In this document: one piece after another, positions 51,414 through 62,029 of the stretch | How the letters are laid out: every line of letters begins with the position of its first letter | How positions within the stretch are numbered: the first letter of the stretch is position 1 | NCBI GenBank assembly: GCA_914767715.1 | Contig: OU612072.1 | Coordinates: 434,001-498,000, forward strand | DNA: 64,000 nt | Source of the DNA: Membranipora membranacea | Taxonomy: Eukaryota > Bryozoa > Gymnolaemata > Cheilostomatida > Membraniporidae | Direction: 5' to 3' | Position numbers and translations under genes: made by a program | The notes under the pieces: generated by a model | The model's database searches: none | What the model was told of the DNA's origin: nothing | What the model saw: only the letters and a program-made list of their open reading frames with translations

Positions 51414-52773
51414 TGGCCGTCTAAAGTTCAATATTAAAAATATAATTTATAGGTAATAAGGATAAATATGACTGCAGTTATAAAATATTGGATTTTATCA
51501 AAAGGTAGCGCGACTAGTAATAAAATAACCGGTATACTCTGACTAAATGCTCGCCAGGACGACTCAATGTATGAGGTGACAACTTCACCTTCAATAAGAC
51601 ACAAGATTCACTTGATCCTCTGCAGGAAATTACAAATGGCAGACTCGCCAATAAGATGGAGCTTCAACAAAATTGTAACCGATGATCAGTCGATACAACC
51701 AAGGACTTACCTTTGCCTTGAACTGGAGCTTTATAATAATTATTTTATCAAACAAATTTCAACCTGAATATTGCCACGCAATATTAATAAGAGTTTTCAC
51801 AATTGTGATAAACTTACCTCGTCAATTTTTCTGACGGAAAGGTGCTCGCTCCCGTCGGCCGGAATTCAATATGTATGTTTCTGAGTAGTTCAGTAATTTC
51901 ACCAAGTTCTTAATGTGGAGTAGACATTTATTTTATTATAATTATTCCATAAAAATTAATCCAAGTAAATTGCACATAGCACAACCTTCGTCAAGGCCGT
52001 ACCAAAAATGAGCTTTATCTTTATTGAAAGTATAAGTTCAAAAATCAATATTCTTCTCAGATAAATCAATGTTAACTAATCCTAAACTATTCCTAAGATG
52101 AGCTACTGCTTGCGTTTTCTGCTACTCTTTATATAGTCACAGGAATGAGGAGAGGGAGCTGATTGGTCACAGCAGGGGTCGATCCTTAATCGTTTCAATC
52201 CGTCGCTTAAATGTTGACATTATTGCTAGACTTTCTTTGTGCCTGCATACAAAGGTCTTGCTACCTTTCTAAAGGGCTCTCGAACATTCTTATAGAGTTC
52301 TCGAACGTTCTTACTTCAGTTTGACTATTGTCCCTCATAAGATAGTATTCTTTTCATCATCCTGGCTGTTATGATTTCTCAATAGCATCGGCATTGAGTG
52401 ATCTTATTCAGACGTTAGCTCTTAAACCATAAAATTTTGGTTTCGCAAGGGATTTTATTGTCACTCTATCTTTATATAGCTTAAGAATCTAAAATCAATG
52501 AACTAAACCTTAGGTTTAGTTTCTTGCTAAAATTATCAACGCTAAGAAAAGTAATATCGTGCAGTAAATCATAAAACATTGTAGCATCTGGAATTTAAAA
52601 TCATGAGAATCTAAAATAATGTCATACATTAAATCATAAAAATATTATAGAAGTTAGAATCTAAAATATGAAAATCTATAATAATCTCAAGTAAATTAGA
52701 AATAACAGCTAAAAGTGGTAAAACATCATAATATAAAATTGCACATTAATGTATTAGTTATCAGGTACTTACA
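51414..52773 (-). repeat. 3' LTR (downstream in element sense) with ~105 bp insertion
   Basis: Over 51548-52763 it aligns without gaps to 58858-60073. Near its outer edge it has about 105 extra bases (roughly 51443-51547) compared with the other LTR. The flank at 51381-51412 repeats an internal LTR segment (GGAGCTTTATAATAATTATT, also at 51726-51745). This indicates a local rearrangement at this end. Confidence 0.88.
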
Positions 52774-53875
52774 AATTCCGCCTTCTTAGCAAAAAAAGCG
52801 ACCCGCTTTTTAAAACTTACAAACGAGTGATAATTCATAAAACAAATCAAATTTCAATGCATAATAATTAAAATTAAAAAGAAAGAGAAAAATAGAAATA
52901 GATATTATCTTCAAAAAATACATAAAAGCAATCGAGATTCTAACATTTTGCAAAAAAATAAAATCTCTAGATTGAAATTGTTGTATACTTTGGAGTTGGC
53001 TCCCCTTGATCTAACCGGCAACATACATTTACCTTCCTATCATTGCTTTACCATAAGTCACAGTGGGGCTCAGAATAATTGACATGAGAAAAACTCAAAT
53101 TTCTATATAATTTTGTAATTTATCTTTGCAAGACAAATCAGCCAAAATATTTCATTGCATACGGAATTCAAGCTCAAAATTAAGTCATCTCCCCATCCTA
53201 AAACTTCGGGTAAAGATTTAGCCTAATTTTCGGCTCACCCGGAATACAGAGCATCAATCTTTAAAGCCCTGCCTGAGGCAATAAGAATAAAATTTTGATC
53301 ACATTTGACTATCGAGTTTTTATTAGTTCTTTGTCCGGATGCTCATTAGGTAAAGGTTTGTTTTTAATTTTCGGCTTACCTGGGATACAAAGCATCAATC
53401 TTAAAATCCCTTCATGAGGAAATAAGAGTAAACTTGTGATCACATCCTGTCCAACAAACATATAAGTTTATTGTCCTGATGCTCCCTGGGTAAAGGCTTC
53501 TTTTTATTTTTAAACCAAGATTATCAAGATGGAGAAAATGTGTCAACGCAAGCTAAAATTCCGATATGGCTGATCTCTTGCTAAAAGATTTTCCAATAAT
53601 TCAATCATTACGGTAAAATAATAGTATATAATAGATATTTATCATTTTTTTTGGATTTTCTTGATAAAAAAAATGTTACAATATTACTACCAAACAAAGT
53701 CACTTCCCCAAAACTCATCCCAATCTTCTGGATCTCTTTCTTTGAAAGCTATATCATCCAGATGACTGCTAGTCTCATATTGATTGTCGGCTTGTACATC
53801 GATATTGGTACTAGATTTTTCATTACGTGAACCTAAAAGATTTACAATTCTTCCATCAAAATTTATGGTACCATT
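52774..53875 (-). other. Non-coding 3' interior with a ~145 bp tandem duplication
   Basis: The sequence is very AT-rich. Bases 53222-53360 and 53366-53510 are diverged tandem copies sharing ACAAAGCATCAATCTT-type and GGTAAAGG motifs. A purine-rich AAGAAGGCGGAA (element sense) just before the LTR could be the polypurine tract. The reverse transcriptase and integrase would be expected here in a complete element. Confidence 0.7.
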
Positions 53876-55441
53876 TCAAATGCTAATTGTTACATTTTTA
53901 CAACTCCATAGGGAACATAATCCTAAAACGACTTTTCTTGAGACATCAGATTCACTCACTACAATAAACCTATGCATAAATATTATATCAGCAATTTTGA
54001 CCATCACATTTGTTTCTCCTAAAGCCTTAATTGAGTGACCTGAATAAGAAAACAGAGTTTGATTAGTGGGGTCTATTGTTAATTTCAATGCTTTGGAATA
54101 ATCCTCTGAGATAACATTGCAAGCACTACCTGTGTCAATCATAGCTACACATTCTAGGCAAGGAGGTAGTGTGTCTTCAAACTCCTCATTAAGTAAACTG
54201 TCAGGCGAAAGTAGTTCCGCCATTATCAATGCTATCTTAAACGGATTATTTCTCCACGTGATCTCACCTATCGTCTCCGGTCCTCGATAAAGATTGACAC
54301 CATCATGTTCGTCTATACCAAACATCTCAGCGCTTACAGGTGAGTGATGATTGGAATCAGCTCTTCTTCGATTTCTTACCGGCATTCCCAAATCTAAAAT
54401 TAATACATGTACTATGATACAAAGGAGTATACATGATGTCAATATAAAGTTTGCTACTACATTCCATGCGTTTATCTGGTTGTTTGGAGTTGTCATGCTC
54501 TTGGTGCATGAGATAAATAGGGCTAATGCTGCCAATACTATGGGTGTACTAAGTATCATACCTGGTTTCTCTGACCTGTAAGCTGGTATTTCCACTTTGT
54601 CTGGATTTTCTCCAACTGTATTGATTTCAACTGGAATAGTTGGTGAATCTTCCTGTTTCCTTGCATCCGTGAATACGTCATCTTCTAGTGGCTTAACGTA
54701 TCGATTGATAATGGATTGTACCTCCTCATTTTCGTATGTACTTTTCAAAGATCTATCAACTCCCTCTTCGCTCCAAGTTCCATCCACTTCTACTTCATCT
54801 GTCAAAATAAGAACTATATAGGACTCCCTGAGTTTGTCCGTTATGTCATGGAATTTGTGTCTTTTCGTGTTTTGGGTATTGTGTAAATGATTCATAAGTA
54901 AATTGAGGCTATCTAGATATTTTATGTAGCAAGAAATCTTTCTGCCAGCTAATTGTTTAGTCCAAAAATCCAAAGCTGCTAGCAAAGCATATGGTTCTAA
55001 TTGATTATTGGAAATATATTGGAGTATATTTTCAGTGTTAATTTTTAATATGGCAAGTGGTTTGATATCATGGCATACTGATTTATAAGCTAAAACATGC
55101 CAAGGCCTACCATTGTATGGACTATTACACTTGAGTAAGATTTCACTAGATAAATCTATTGCTTGCACTGTTACTTTTGGGCCGGTTAAGTCTAACGTTA
55201 CCTGACCTAAATATTTTTCTGTTTTTGCTATGTCGTTAGTTATCATAGCCACCATGTTAGCAGTTTGGTTATTATTGGTCTGCACATACGGCATATGATT
55301 TGGGGCATTTCTATCATCGCCACTTATGTTGCTGAGATTACACGCTGCAGCATTATGTCCAATAAGTAGACATTTTCCACATACTAGCATTCTATCTGAG
55401 CATGAAGGGTAACTAGCGTGGTACTGGTGTCTCATTGTCAC
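53876..55441 (-). CDS. Protease polyprotein: CCHC knuckle, RNase H-like relic, two membrane segments, aspartic protease
   Basis: 521 codons from the ATG at 55435; the open frame extends to about 55475. Residues 21-34 are CGKCLLIGHNAAAC, a C-x2-C-x4-H-x4-C knuckle. Residues about 80-232 recall an LTR-element RNase H (LEPYALLAALDFWTKQLAGR, then YLDSLNLL, and VEVDGTW...DRSL near the end), but not all catalytic acids are evident. Residues 295-312 and 325-350 are hydrophobic and membrane-like. Residues 432-510 form a retropepsin-type protease with the DTGSA active site (436-440), SYSGHSIKALG and a VVLGL strand. Protease after an RNase H-like segment reverses the usual order, and the frame stops right after the protease. 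The RNase H identity is inference; the protease is firm. Confidence 0.75.
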   Translation of the reverse strand: MTMRHQYHASYPSCSDRMLVCGKCLLIGHNAAACNLSNISGDDRNAPNHMPYVQTNNNQTANMVAMITNDIAKTEKYLGQVTLDLTGPKVTVQAIDLSSEILLKCNSPYNGRPWHVLAYKSVCHDIKPLAILKINTENILQYISNNQLEPYALLAALDFWTKQLAGRKISCYIKYLDSLNLLMNHLHNTQNTKRHKFHDITDKLRESYIVLILTDEVEVDGTWSEEGVDRSLKSTYENEEVQSIINRYVKPLEDDVFTDARKQEDSPTIPVEINTVGENPDKVEIPAYRSEKPGMILSTPIVLAALALFISCTKSMTTPNNQINAWNVVANFILTSCILLCIIVHVLILDLGMPVRNRRRADSNHHSPVSAEMFGIDEHDGVNLYRGPETIGEITWRNNPFKIALIMAELLSPDSLLNEEFEDTLPPCLECVAMIDTGSACNVISEDYSKALKLTIDPTNQTLFSYSGHSIKALGETNVMVKIADIIFMHRFIVVSESDVSRKVVLGLCSLWSCKNVTISI

Positions 55442-57671
55442 AATTATCTCTATGGGCGGAATCAGAGTTTCTCTAATTTTTGTTTACTATGTTTCCATGC
55501 ATTGTCTTGTGTTTGTTTGCATTCTCTCTATTATAGTTCCATGATTGCCTAAGTTTATCTTTGTTTGGCTTTATGTGTGGCTTATTGTTAGGATAATATC
55601 CTTGATAGTTTCCACCTTTTGCCTGGTGATACAGTGATCGTCCATTTTGATAATTAGGGCTACAGTGATTTTGGTTCCTAAATGGTTCCCTTGGAAATGG
55701 TTTATATGGACCTTGATTATAACGTCTCTTCCTACATCTATTCCTAGTTCTAAGCCTATAATATTTATTATTTTGCTTGTTGTAATTCTAACTATTCCTA
55801 TTGCTACTTGCATTTAATTTTATTCTATCACGATCACATGCAAGCCTTTCCAACATGGCTAGGGAGACATTTTCCAAGACATTTTCCTGGGAATTCATTC
55901 CTATATTATTGATATCTGTCCTGCCTTGCTGATTATGATCAGTTTTTAATAGTATAGCATCTGTAGATTCTATTCTTTGTGCAATGTCAAAAGCTTCATA
56001 AGCTGTAAGAGGGTCTTTGTTGAGTAAATGTTTCCTACTGTGTTTAGGTAAGCCATGAATAAAAGCTGATCTAACTAAATCATCTTGTCCATTGCTATCC
56101 ATGTTTGGGAATCCTTGTCTAACTAAACTGATAATGTTATTGAAATATTTCCTTACAGATTCGCCCTTTTGTTTTGTCCTGGTAAATAAATCAATTGAAC
56201 TGACCAAACCGCCTCTACTAGAGAATTTCTCAGTGAGGGCCTTGACCAATTTTTTGTAATTATCTGCCCATGAGGGTTTCTCGGTAATGATTTGTCTATA
56301 TATAAGTAATGCACCTTCAGTAAGATATGTAGCTAATATGCGTGGCCAAGATTGGCAATCTATTGCCAGGCCGTGCGATTTTAGTTCAAAATCTTCTATG
56401 AATTCTAGGAAGGATCTTTTATCAAGGTAGCTATTTGTGAATTTCTCTAGATCAGAAGTTTGCCCGTGAAAACTTACTAATTTTATAGTTGGACTCACCC
56501 TATTTGACCTTCTTCTTTTTCTGTCCTTGCCATTGCCATCACTGTTCGACGAAGAGTCATCAACGTCATCTTCACTGGGATCTGATGGGTCTCCATCATA
56601 GTCTTCTTCTGTATATCTGTTGGATGGTCTTTTTCTTCCTTTCTTTCTGTCGTGAGGGGGTGAATCTTTGTCCTTCCTCTTTCTTTTCCGTCCATTCCTA
56701 CTTCTGTTTGTGTCCTCGTCATTGTCAGAGCCTGAGGGATCATCATCAGCTGGTCCTCCACCATTCTGTCTTGCTCTGCGATTTGTTTTGCTACTAGGGT
56801 TGTGTCTTGGTTTATCTGGATCTGTCTTCTTTTTGTTTGGAGTTTTCTTCTCATACCCAATCTGTTTGCGCTCTATGTTGTCTAAAATTGAAGGGCCAAT
56901 ATCTACAATAGCTAACAGTTCTTGATAGCGGGCATCAGGATTGCTTGCGTTACAGGATAAGCATATTGGGGGTGGAACTAGTTGTTGTTTAGGGGTAATT
57001 GGCCTTACTTCTGTAAATGGTTCAGAAAGACTTTCATAGCAGTAAAGGTCTGTTTCACTCAGTGTATTTCTAGGTTTATCTATTCTAGGTAGCTCTATAG
57101 GGTTAGGTTCAGATGAAACTGGATTACTTTGAGGAAAACTAGCTGCCTCACAATTATACAAATCTTCATGATAAGATTCCCTTGGCCGATCAGAGGGATT
57201 GTTGGATGAATAATTCAGATTTCTATTTCTAGATGGGCGATAAGTATTGAAGGGTAAATTAGAGCCTTGATTAGACTTATTGTCCTAGTGAAAGTCAGTA
57301 CACTCAGGATTCATGTTATTGTTACAGAGATTGGCTGTGATAACCTTTTCAAGTAGTGAGTGCCTAGCCTTTTGTGCTGTTTGACTGACATCGTCAATAA
57401 ATGTCTTATCAGCCTGATCAGTTGTTTTGGCACTAGGTTTATGGGGTGTAAATTGAGGCATAAAATAAGGACCGCTAGCTTGGTGTTTAGGAAATCCAGC
57501 ATAATCCCTATGCATTAATGAAAACTCAGTGCTGTTCAAAGGTAAATTTATCAGCTGTTCTCCATTTTCAATGTCCATTACATTATGGTCTAATTTAACA
57601 TGTTTACTAGATGAGCATTGGTTGGGTTGATGGTTAGATGTATTTGTGGAGTTTTTAATTTTGATAGACAT
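55442..57671 (-). CDS. Gag with in-frame TAG codons and basic nucleocapsid-like tail
   Basis: One register runs from the ATG at 57671 and is interrupted by TAG at 57287-57285 and TAG at 55790-55788, with coding character on both sides. It begins MSIKIKNSTNTSNHQ. After the first TAG come Ser/Asp/Arg-rich sequence and the retrotransposon Gag core: VSFHGQTSDLEKFTNSYL, FELKSHGLAID, YRQIITEKPSW, LVKALTEKFSSRGG and GESVRKYFNNIISLVRQGFP. After the second TAG the frame reads basic and Asn/Arg-rich (RNRCRKRRYNQGPYKPFPRE) up to a third TAG near 55478. The next frame with the zinc knuckle is shifted by one. The TAGs could be mutations or suppressed stops. The Gag start overlaps the end of the upstream frame by 17 bases. 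Confidence 0.7.
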
Positions 57672-58422
57672 TTTTGAGTTGATTCAGGTCGTTTAGGATC
57701 ACATCAATCAGATCTGCAACAGGGTTATTATTTGTTTGATTTGGTTGTGGTCCTGGGTCATGTATTGGGGTGGATGCATAATGATTCGTGTCTACGTGTT
57801 GTGGTAATGGTAAACCTGGTGGGTGTCTAACTGGGGTTGACACTGGTACATGTTGGGGTGGATAATTATGATACGGTCTCCCTTCATAATTACTGGATGT
57901 GTAAACAGCATTTTCTCTCATATGTCTATTATTGAAAGTTTTAGTACTTACCGAACTAGTTGATGGGTGTGTATTTCTATCAAGTCTATTGTTTGCCGTT
58001 AAACACTCTTCCTCTGAATGATTCAACGCTTCAGGAGGCCTATGTTGGAGCTCTCTGTGATCTCTAAACATCGGCGGTGGTTGTAGTATCTCTAAAATCC
58101 TCTCAAATGATTCCGCACTGGTCTGCTGCTCTCGCTCCCTCATCTTTTCGCTACCCTTGTTTTTATCTCTGGATTTCCTGGGTCTTTTCTCAGATGGTTC
58201 ATCTTCTACTTCTGTCACTATTCTTTTCCTAGTACATCTCAAGTTTTTGCCATCAGTTTCCATTCCACCTAAATTCTGGGGTTCAATAAAAGTATTTAAA
58301 TATTTATGCTGGTCATGATTATATCTCAAGCCTAAATTTCTAGCACGCCGAGAGTAGTCAGCACTTTTGGATCTACGGCCTATAAACTGATTCAATGCAT
58401 TCCTAATCGGAGGCATAATCAA
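57655..58422 (-). CDS. Leader ORF: basic N-terminus and proline-rich C-terminus
   Basis: 255 codons, the first frame after the 5' LTR. The start is basic (MIMPPIRNALNQFIGRRSKS), followed by a clustered KR-rich, nuclear-signal-like region (EKRPRKSRDKNKG), then Pro/His/Asn-rich sequence with PVRHPPGLPLPQ. It ends by overlapping the ATG of the gag frame (TATCAAAATTAA against ATGTCTATC), so it could be the N-terminal part of Gag joined by a frameshift, or a separate leader protein. I know no named domain in it. Confidence 0.6.
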   Translation of the reverse strand: MIMPPIRNALNQFIGRRSKSADYSRRARNLGLRYNHDQHKYLNTFIEPQNLGGMETDGKNLRCTRKRIVTEVEDEPSEKRPRKSRDKNKGSEKMREREQQTSAESFERILEILQPPPMFRDHRELQHRPPEALNHSEEECLTANNRLDRNTHPSTSSVSTKTFNNRHMRENAVYTSSNYEGRPYHNYPPQHVPVSTPVRHPPGLPLPQHVDTNHYASTPIHDPGPQPNQTNNNPVADLIDVILNDLNQLKNVYQN

Positions 58423-58826
58423 GTTTAGATTGCTAAGGTTTGCGACCCAAATTCAAATCTTCACAGAATCCCACTTGTGAGGGACGAAAAACGCACACTC
58501 CCGTAACTTTAATATTAATTACAGGAGTGTACGGTCCCATCCTGCACACTTCTTGTGTTTGTCATATAAATTTATAATTCAAATATTAATACAATAATTA
58601 TAGCTTTGATTGGTTTGACACAAGGTAAATTTTGGTTCTATTTTGTGTAATGGTGTATATGTAATGATGTTACTATGTAATGTGTAATGGTTAGCAATAT
58701 TAACTTTATGGACCTCTGAAATCCACCTAAGCAATCATTAACTTGATTATGTGTGATTCCGCAAACTTCGGCCTAAACATGTGGTTGAGTGGCGAACAAG
58801 TGGTTGCCCGTACTCTGAAACTAAAA
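58423..58826 (-). other. Element leader between 5' LTR and first ORF
   Basis: About 400 bases of leader on the - strand. A primer-binding site should lie at the LTR edge (near 58826-58800 in element sense) but I could not match it to a tRNA by eye. Confidence 0.5.
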
Positions 58827-59329
58827 TGATCGTCTAAAGTTCAATATTAAAAGTATATGCTCGCCAGGACGACTCAATGTATGAGGTGACAACTTCACCT
58901 TTAATAAGACACAAGATTCACTTAATCCTCTGCAGGAAATTACAAATGGCAGACTCGCCAATAAGATGGAGCTTCAACAAAATTGTAACCGATGATCAGT
59001 CGATACAACCAAGGACTTACCTTTGCCTTGAACTGGATCTTTATAATAATTATTTTATCAAACAAATTTCAACCTGAATATTGCCACGCAATATTAATAA
59101 GAGTTTTCACAATTGTGATAAACTTACCTCGTCAATTTTTCTGACGGAAAGGTGCTCGCTCCCGTCGGCCGGAATTCAATATGTATGTTTCTGAGTAGTT
59201 CAGTAATTTTACCAAGTTCTTAATGTGAAGTAGACATTTATTTAATTATAATTATTCCATAAAAATTAATCCAAGTAAATTGCACATAAAACAACCTTCG
59301 TCAAGGCTGTACAAAAAATGAGCTTTATC

Positions 59330-59335
59330 TTTATT
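59330..59335 (-). terminator. LTR poly(A) signal AATAAA
   Basis: AATAAA on the - strand lies about 100 bases downstream of the TATA box within the LTR. That placement suits an R region bounded by TATA-directed start and poly(A) site. Confidence 0.55.
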
Positions 59336-59436
59336 GAAAGTATAAGTTTAAAAATCAATATTCTTATCAGATAAATCAATGTTTACTAATCCTAAACTAT
59401 TCCTAAGATGAGCTACTGCTTGCGTTTTCTGCTACT

Positions 59437-59477
59437 CTTTATATAGTCACAGGAATGAGGAGAGGGAGCTGATTGGT
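59437..59477 (-). promoter_or_regulatory. LTR core promoter: CCAAT box and TATA box
   Basis: On the - strand, CCAATCAGCT (59477-59468) lies 23 bases upstream of TATATAAAG (59445-59437). The same motifs are present in the other LTR. They would start the element's transcript about 30 bases downstream, near 59410. Confidence 0.65.
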
Positions 59478-60083
59478 CACAGCAGGGGTCGATCCTTAAT
59501 CGTTCCAATACGTCGCTTAAATGTTGACATTATTGCGACACTTTCTTTGTGCCTGCATACAAAGGTCTTGCTACCTTTCTAAAGGGCTCTCGAACATTCT
59601 TATAGAGTTCTCAAACGTTCATGCTTCAGTTTGACTATTGTCCCTCATAAGATAGTATTCTTTTCATCATCCTGGCTGTTATGATTTCTCAATAGCATCG
59701 GCACTGAGTGATCTTATTCAGACGTTAGCTCTTAAACCATAAAATTTTGGTTTCGCAAGGGATTTTATTGTCGCTCTATCTTTATATGGCTTAAGAATCT
59801 AAAATCAATGAACTAAACCTTAGGTTTAGTTCATTGCTAAAATTATCAACGCTAAGAAAAGTAATATCGTGCAGTAAATCATAAAACATTGTAGCATCTG
59901 GAATTTAAAATCATGAGAATCTAAAATAATGTCATACATTGAATCATAAAAATATTATAGAAGTTAGTATCTGAAATATGAAAATCTATAATAATCTCAA
60001 GTAAATTAGAAATAACAGCTAAAAGTGGTAAAACATTATATTATAAAATTGCACATTAATGTATTAGTTATCATGTACTGACA

Positions 60084-61601
60084 CAGGTGTGTGAAAGCGG
60101 AAATATTTTATGGCATTTATTCTTGGAACTGATTCGTCTTTATTCATAACAAAGCCCTATTACGCATTGGTCCCATGGCCTGCCCTTACCCCCTATGTAT
60201 AGGTACTGCCCTAAATCAGATGTGGCCAATGCCAGATATATATTCACTGTGCCATCAATTCCTATCGGTATAAATGTCTTTTTCTATAACCGAAAAAACA
60301 AAACAAGTCTGGTCTTTGTTTGGTGATCATTATTTGTTGTGGCATGCAATCACTCAGCGAGGTCTCACTCACCTGCCATTCTCTGCTATTTGTCAGACTC
60401 TTATGAGCAAAATGTTTTCACAAATCTCAATGAAAAATTTGCAGGACACTTTTAGTAATTGACCATGCCTATAGATCCATCAAGGCTTTTTTTGACAAAG
60501 AGACAGTTTATGCCAAGGGTGCCCTCGCCTATGGACTAATTGCACTTCGAGTGCATGGTCAGTATCAGGCGTTCAAGGTTTGCTGGGGTCGCAAGTTAAT
60601 CAAAAGTTGCACAAACCAAAAAGTTGATTCGTTTTTAATATATCATCAACGCGTCTGACCAATAAAGCTGGCGCTGTTCAACAGAGTCCCGAAAAGTCCA
60701 AAAGTGTCTAATCAGACTTGAACCTGTCCCAATTTGTGTAACTAATCACCATCCCACAGCTAACCATCAGGTTAATTTTTGAGAACCACCAGTGCGCTTC
60801 CTAGCCAATGACTGAGAGAGCAGCTGTCACAGCACCGAAAGTTGCACTGATCCCAATACTTAATTTGGCATCTCTGACAGTCTCAGTGACAGATGTAATC
60901 TGCCAGTATCCAGTGTTCTCTATCATGGCGGATAATATAAAGTAAACTTGTGACAGGATTTTGAAGATTTACTCCCACTGCTTTGACAGTCTTTGTGTCC
61001 CTGAGTTCGGAAGGTTCGCAAGGCAACTAGTTATTGATTGAGACAAATAGGAACTAGAGCTCAGAAAAAAAAATCTGAATTCCTTGATGAATCCACCATT
61101 ACTGCATCATGAACAATAACAATACTTAACATATTTGCAACTGAATGTCACTGACATGATGAGAAATCTTAAGTGTAAACAACTGACGACTCTCAGATAT
61201 GTGTTTATGATAGTGATCCCAGAAACTCCAAACCATAAAAGAGGGAGTTTAGGTCAGTTCTCCTTTCTCCCCAACCAGTTTGATACATCAACAGTCAACA
61301 ATTTTTGCGGCAAATGCATGATGAGTCCTTATTCACATGGGTTATGCTGAATTTCACGTCATAAGTAGGACTTTCATAGAGGACAAGTTTCCTCATATAC
61401 TTATTGTTATTGCAAATTGTTATATAGCTACACATTCCTCACACACAATAATTCACTCTGCTGATTGATTTTTGGAAGCTGATTTTTGTTTTTTATAAGA
61501 AAACTACATGAAAATCTTGGGTAGACAATAGATTTGATGACTTATTCGTGTCAGACTGTTCATTTTTCTTGGTGGTCACCGTGCATTTAAATATATTGCA
61601 G
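60084..61601. other. Stretch before the YqaJ-like exon
   Basis: Short + strand frames (60274-60462, 61135-61350) may be remnants of the same element or gene that carries the YqaJ domain. One piece at about 60484-60600 reads KRQFMPRVPSP in one frame. No domain can be assigned. Confidence 0.35.
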
Positions 61602-62029
61602 GTTCTCCCGATGGGATTGCAATCAACAGGGTTACGGATGAGAGATTTCTACTAGAATTCAAAGCCCCCTATGGTCTTCAAACCTCTGAGACACCTATTT
61701 TTACTGCCCCTGATTTGATACCATCTTTTTATCTAGCAAAGAAGGATGGCAACTAATCCTAAAGAAGCATCATGATTATTATTACCAGATCCAGGGGTTG
61801 CTTGAAGTGTTTGATTTGTCGTACTGTATGCTTGTGGTGGCTGGTCATGCGAGCAAATGTGCTGTGAGAGTAGAGCGAGATAGTGAAATGTTTTTTTACA
61901 GTAATGCTTCCTAAACTGCGTGAGTTTTATTTTGGAGCGATTCTACCTGAAAGAGTGTATCCTATGAAGCGACGTGGAGGTTTGCGTAGTTGTTTGATGC
62001 CTATAGATAGAATGGATTTTGTTGAATGA
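61602..62029 (+). pseudogene. YqaJ-type viral recombinase/exonuclease domain, frameshifted
   Basis: It begins after an acceptor (AATATATTGCAG). It reads SPDGIAINRVTDERFLLEFK with APYG, then after a one-base shift near 61753 LKKHHDYYYQIQGLLEVFDL with SYCMLVVAGH, then after a second shift near 61907 LPKLREFYFGAILPERVYP. These are the YqaJ exonuclease signatures: SPDG, E-x-K, and YYYQ-x-QG. Such nucleases are plentiful in invertebrate transposon-like genes and resemble phage alkaline exonucleases. Two frameshifts show decay. The gene or element it belonged to is not identified. Confidence 0.75.

Larger units (their letters stand above)
51414..60083 (-). mobile_element. 8.7 kb LTR retrotransposon with gag and protease but no RT or integrase
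   Basis: Two long direct repeats (51414-52773 and 58827-60083) enclose a 6 kb interior that reads on the - strand. In element order: a proline-rich frame (58422-57655), a gag frame with in-frame TAG codons (57671-55788), a basic nucleocapsid-like stretch (to about 55480), and a 521-codon frame with zinc knuckle, RNase H-like region, two membrane segments and aspartic protease (55441-53876). About 1.1 kb of non-coding DNA follows. No reverse transcriptase or integrase motifs are present. The LTRs differ at about 30 of 1216 aligned bases, so the insertion is moderately young. No clear target duplication was found; the left edge looks rearranged. Confidence 0.88.
58827..60083 (-). repeat. 5' LTR (upstream in element sense)
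   Basis: 1257 bases, ending TGATC-type at the inner edge and TGACA at the outer edge. It contains the promoter signals listed separately. No target duplication matches between its outer flank (CAGGT) and the left flank of the element. Confidence 0.88.

Noticed and set aside
56489-56925. + strand Cys/Phe/Leu-rich frames
   Set aside because: Antisense shadows of the gag acidic/basic linker on the - strand.
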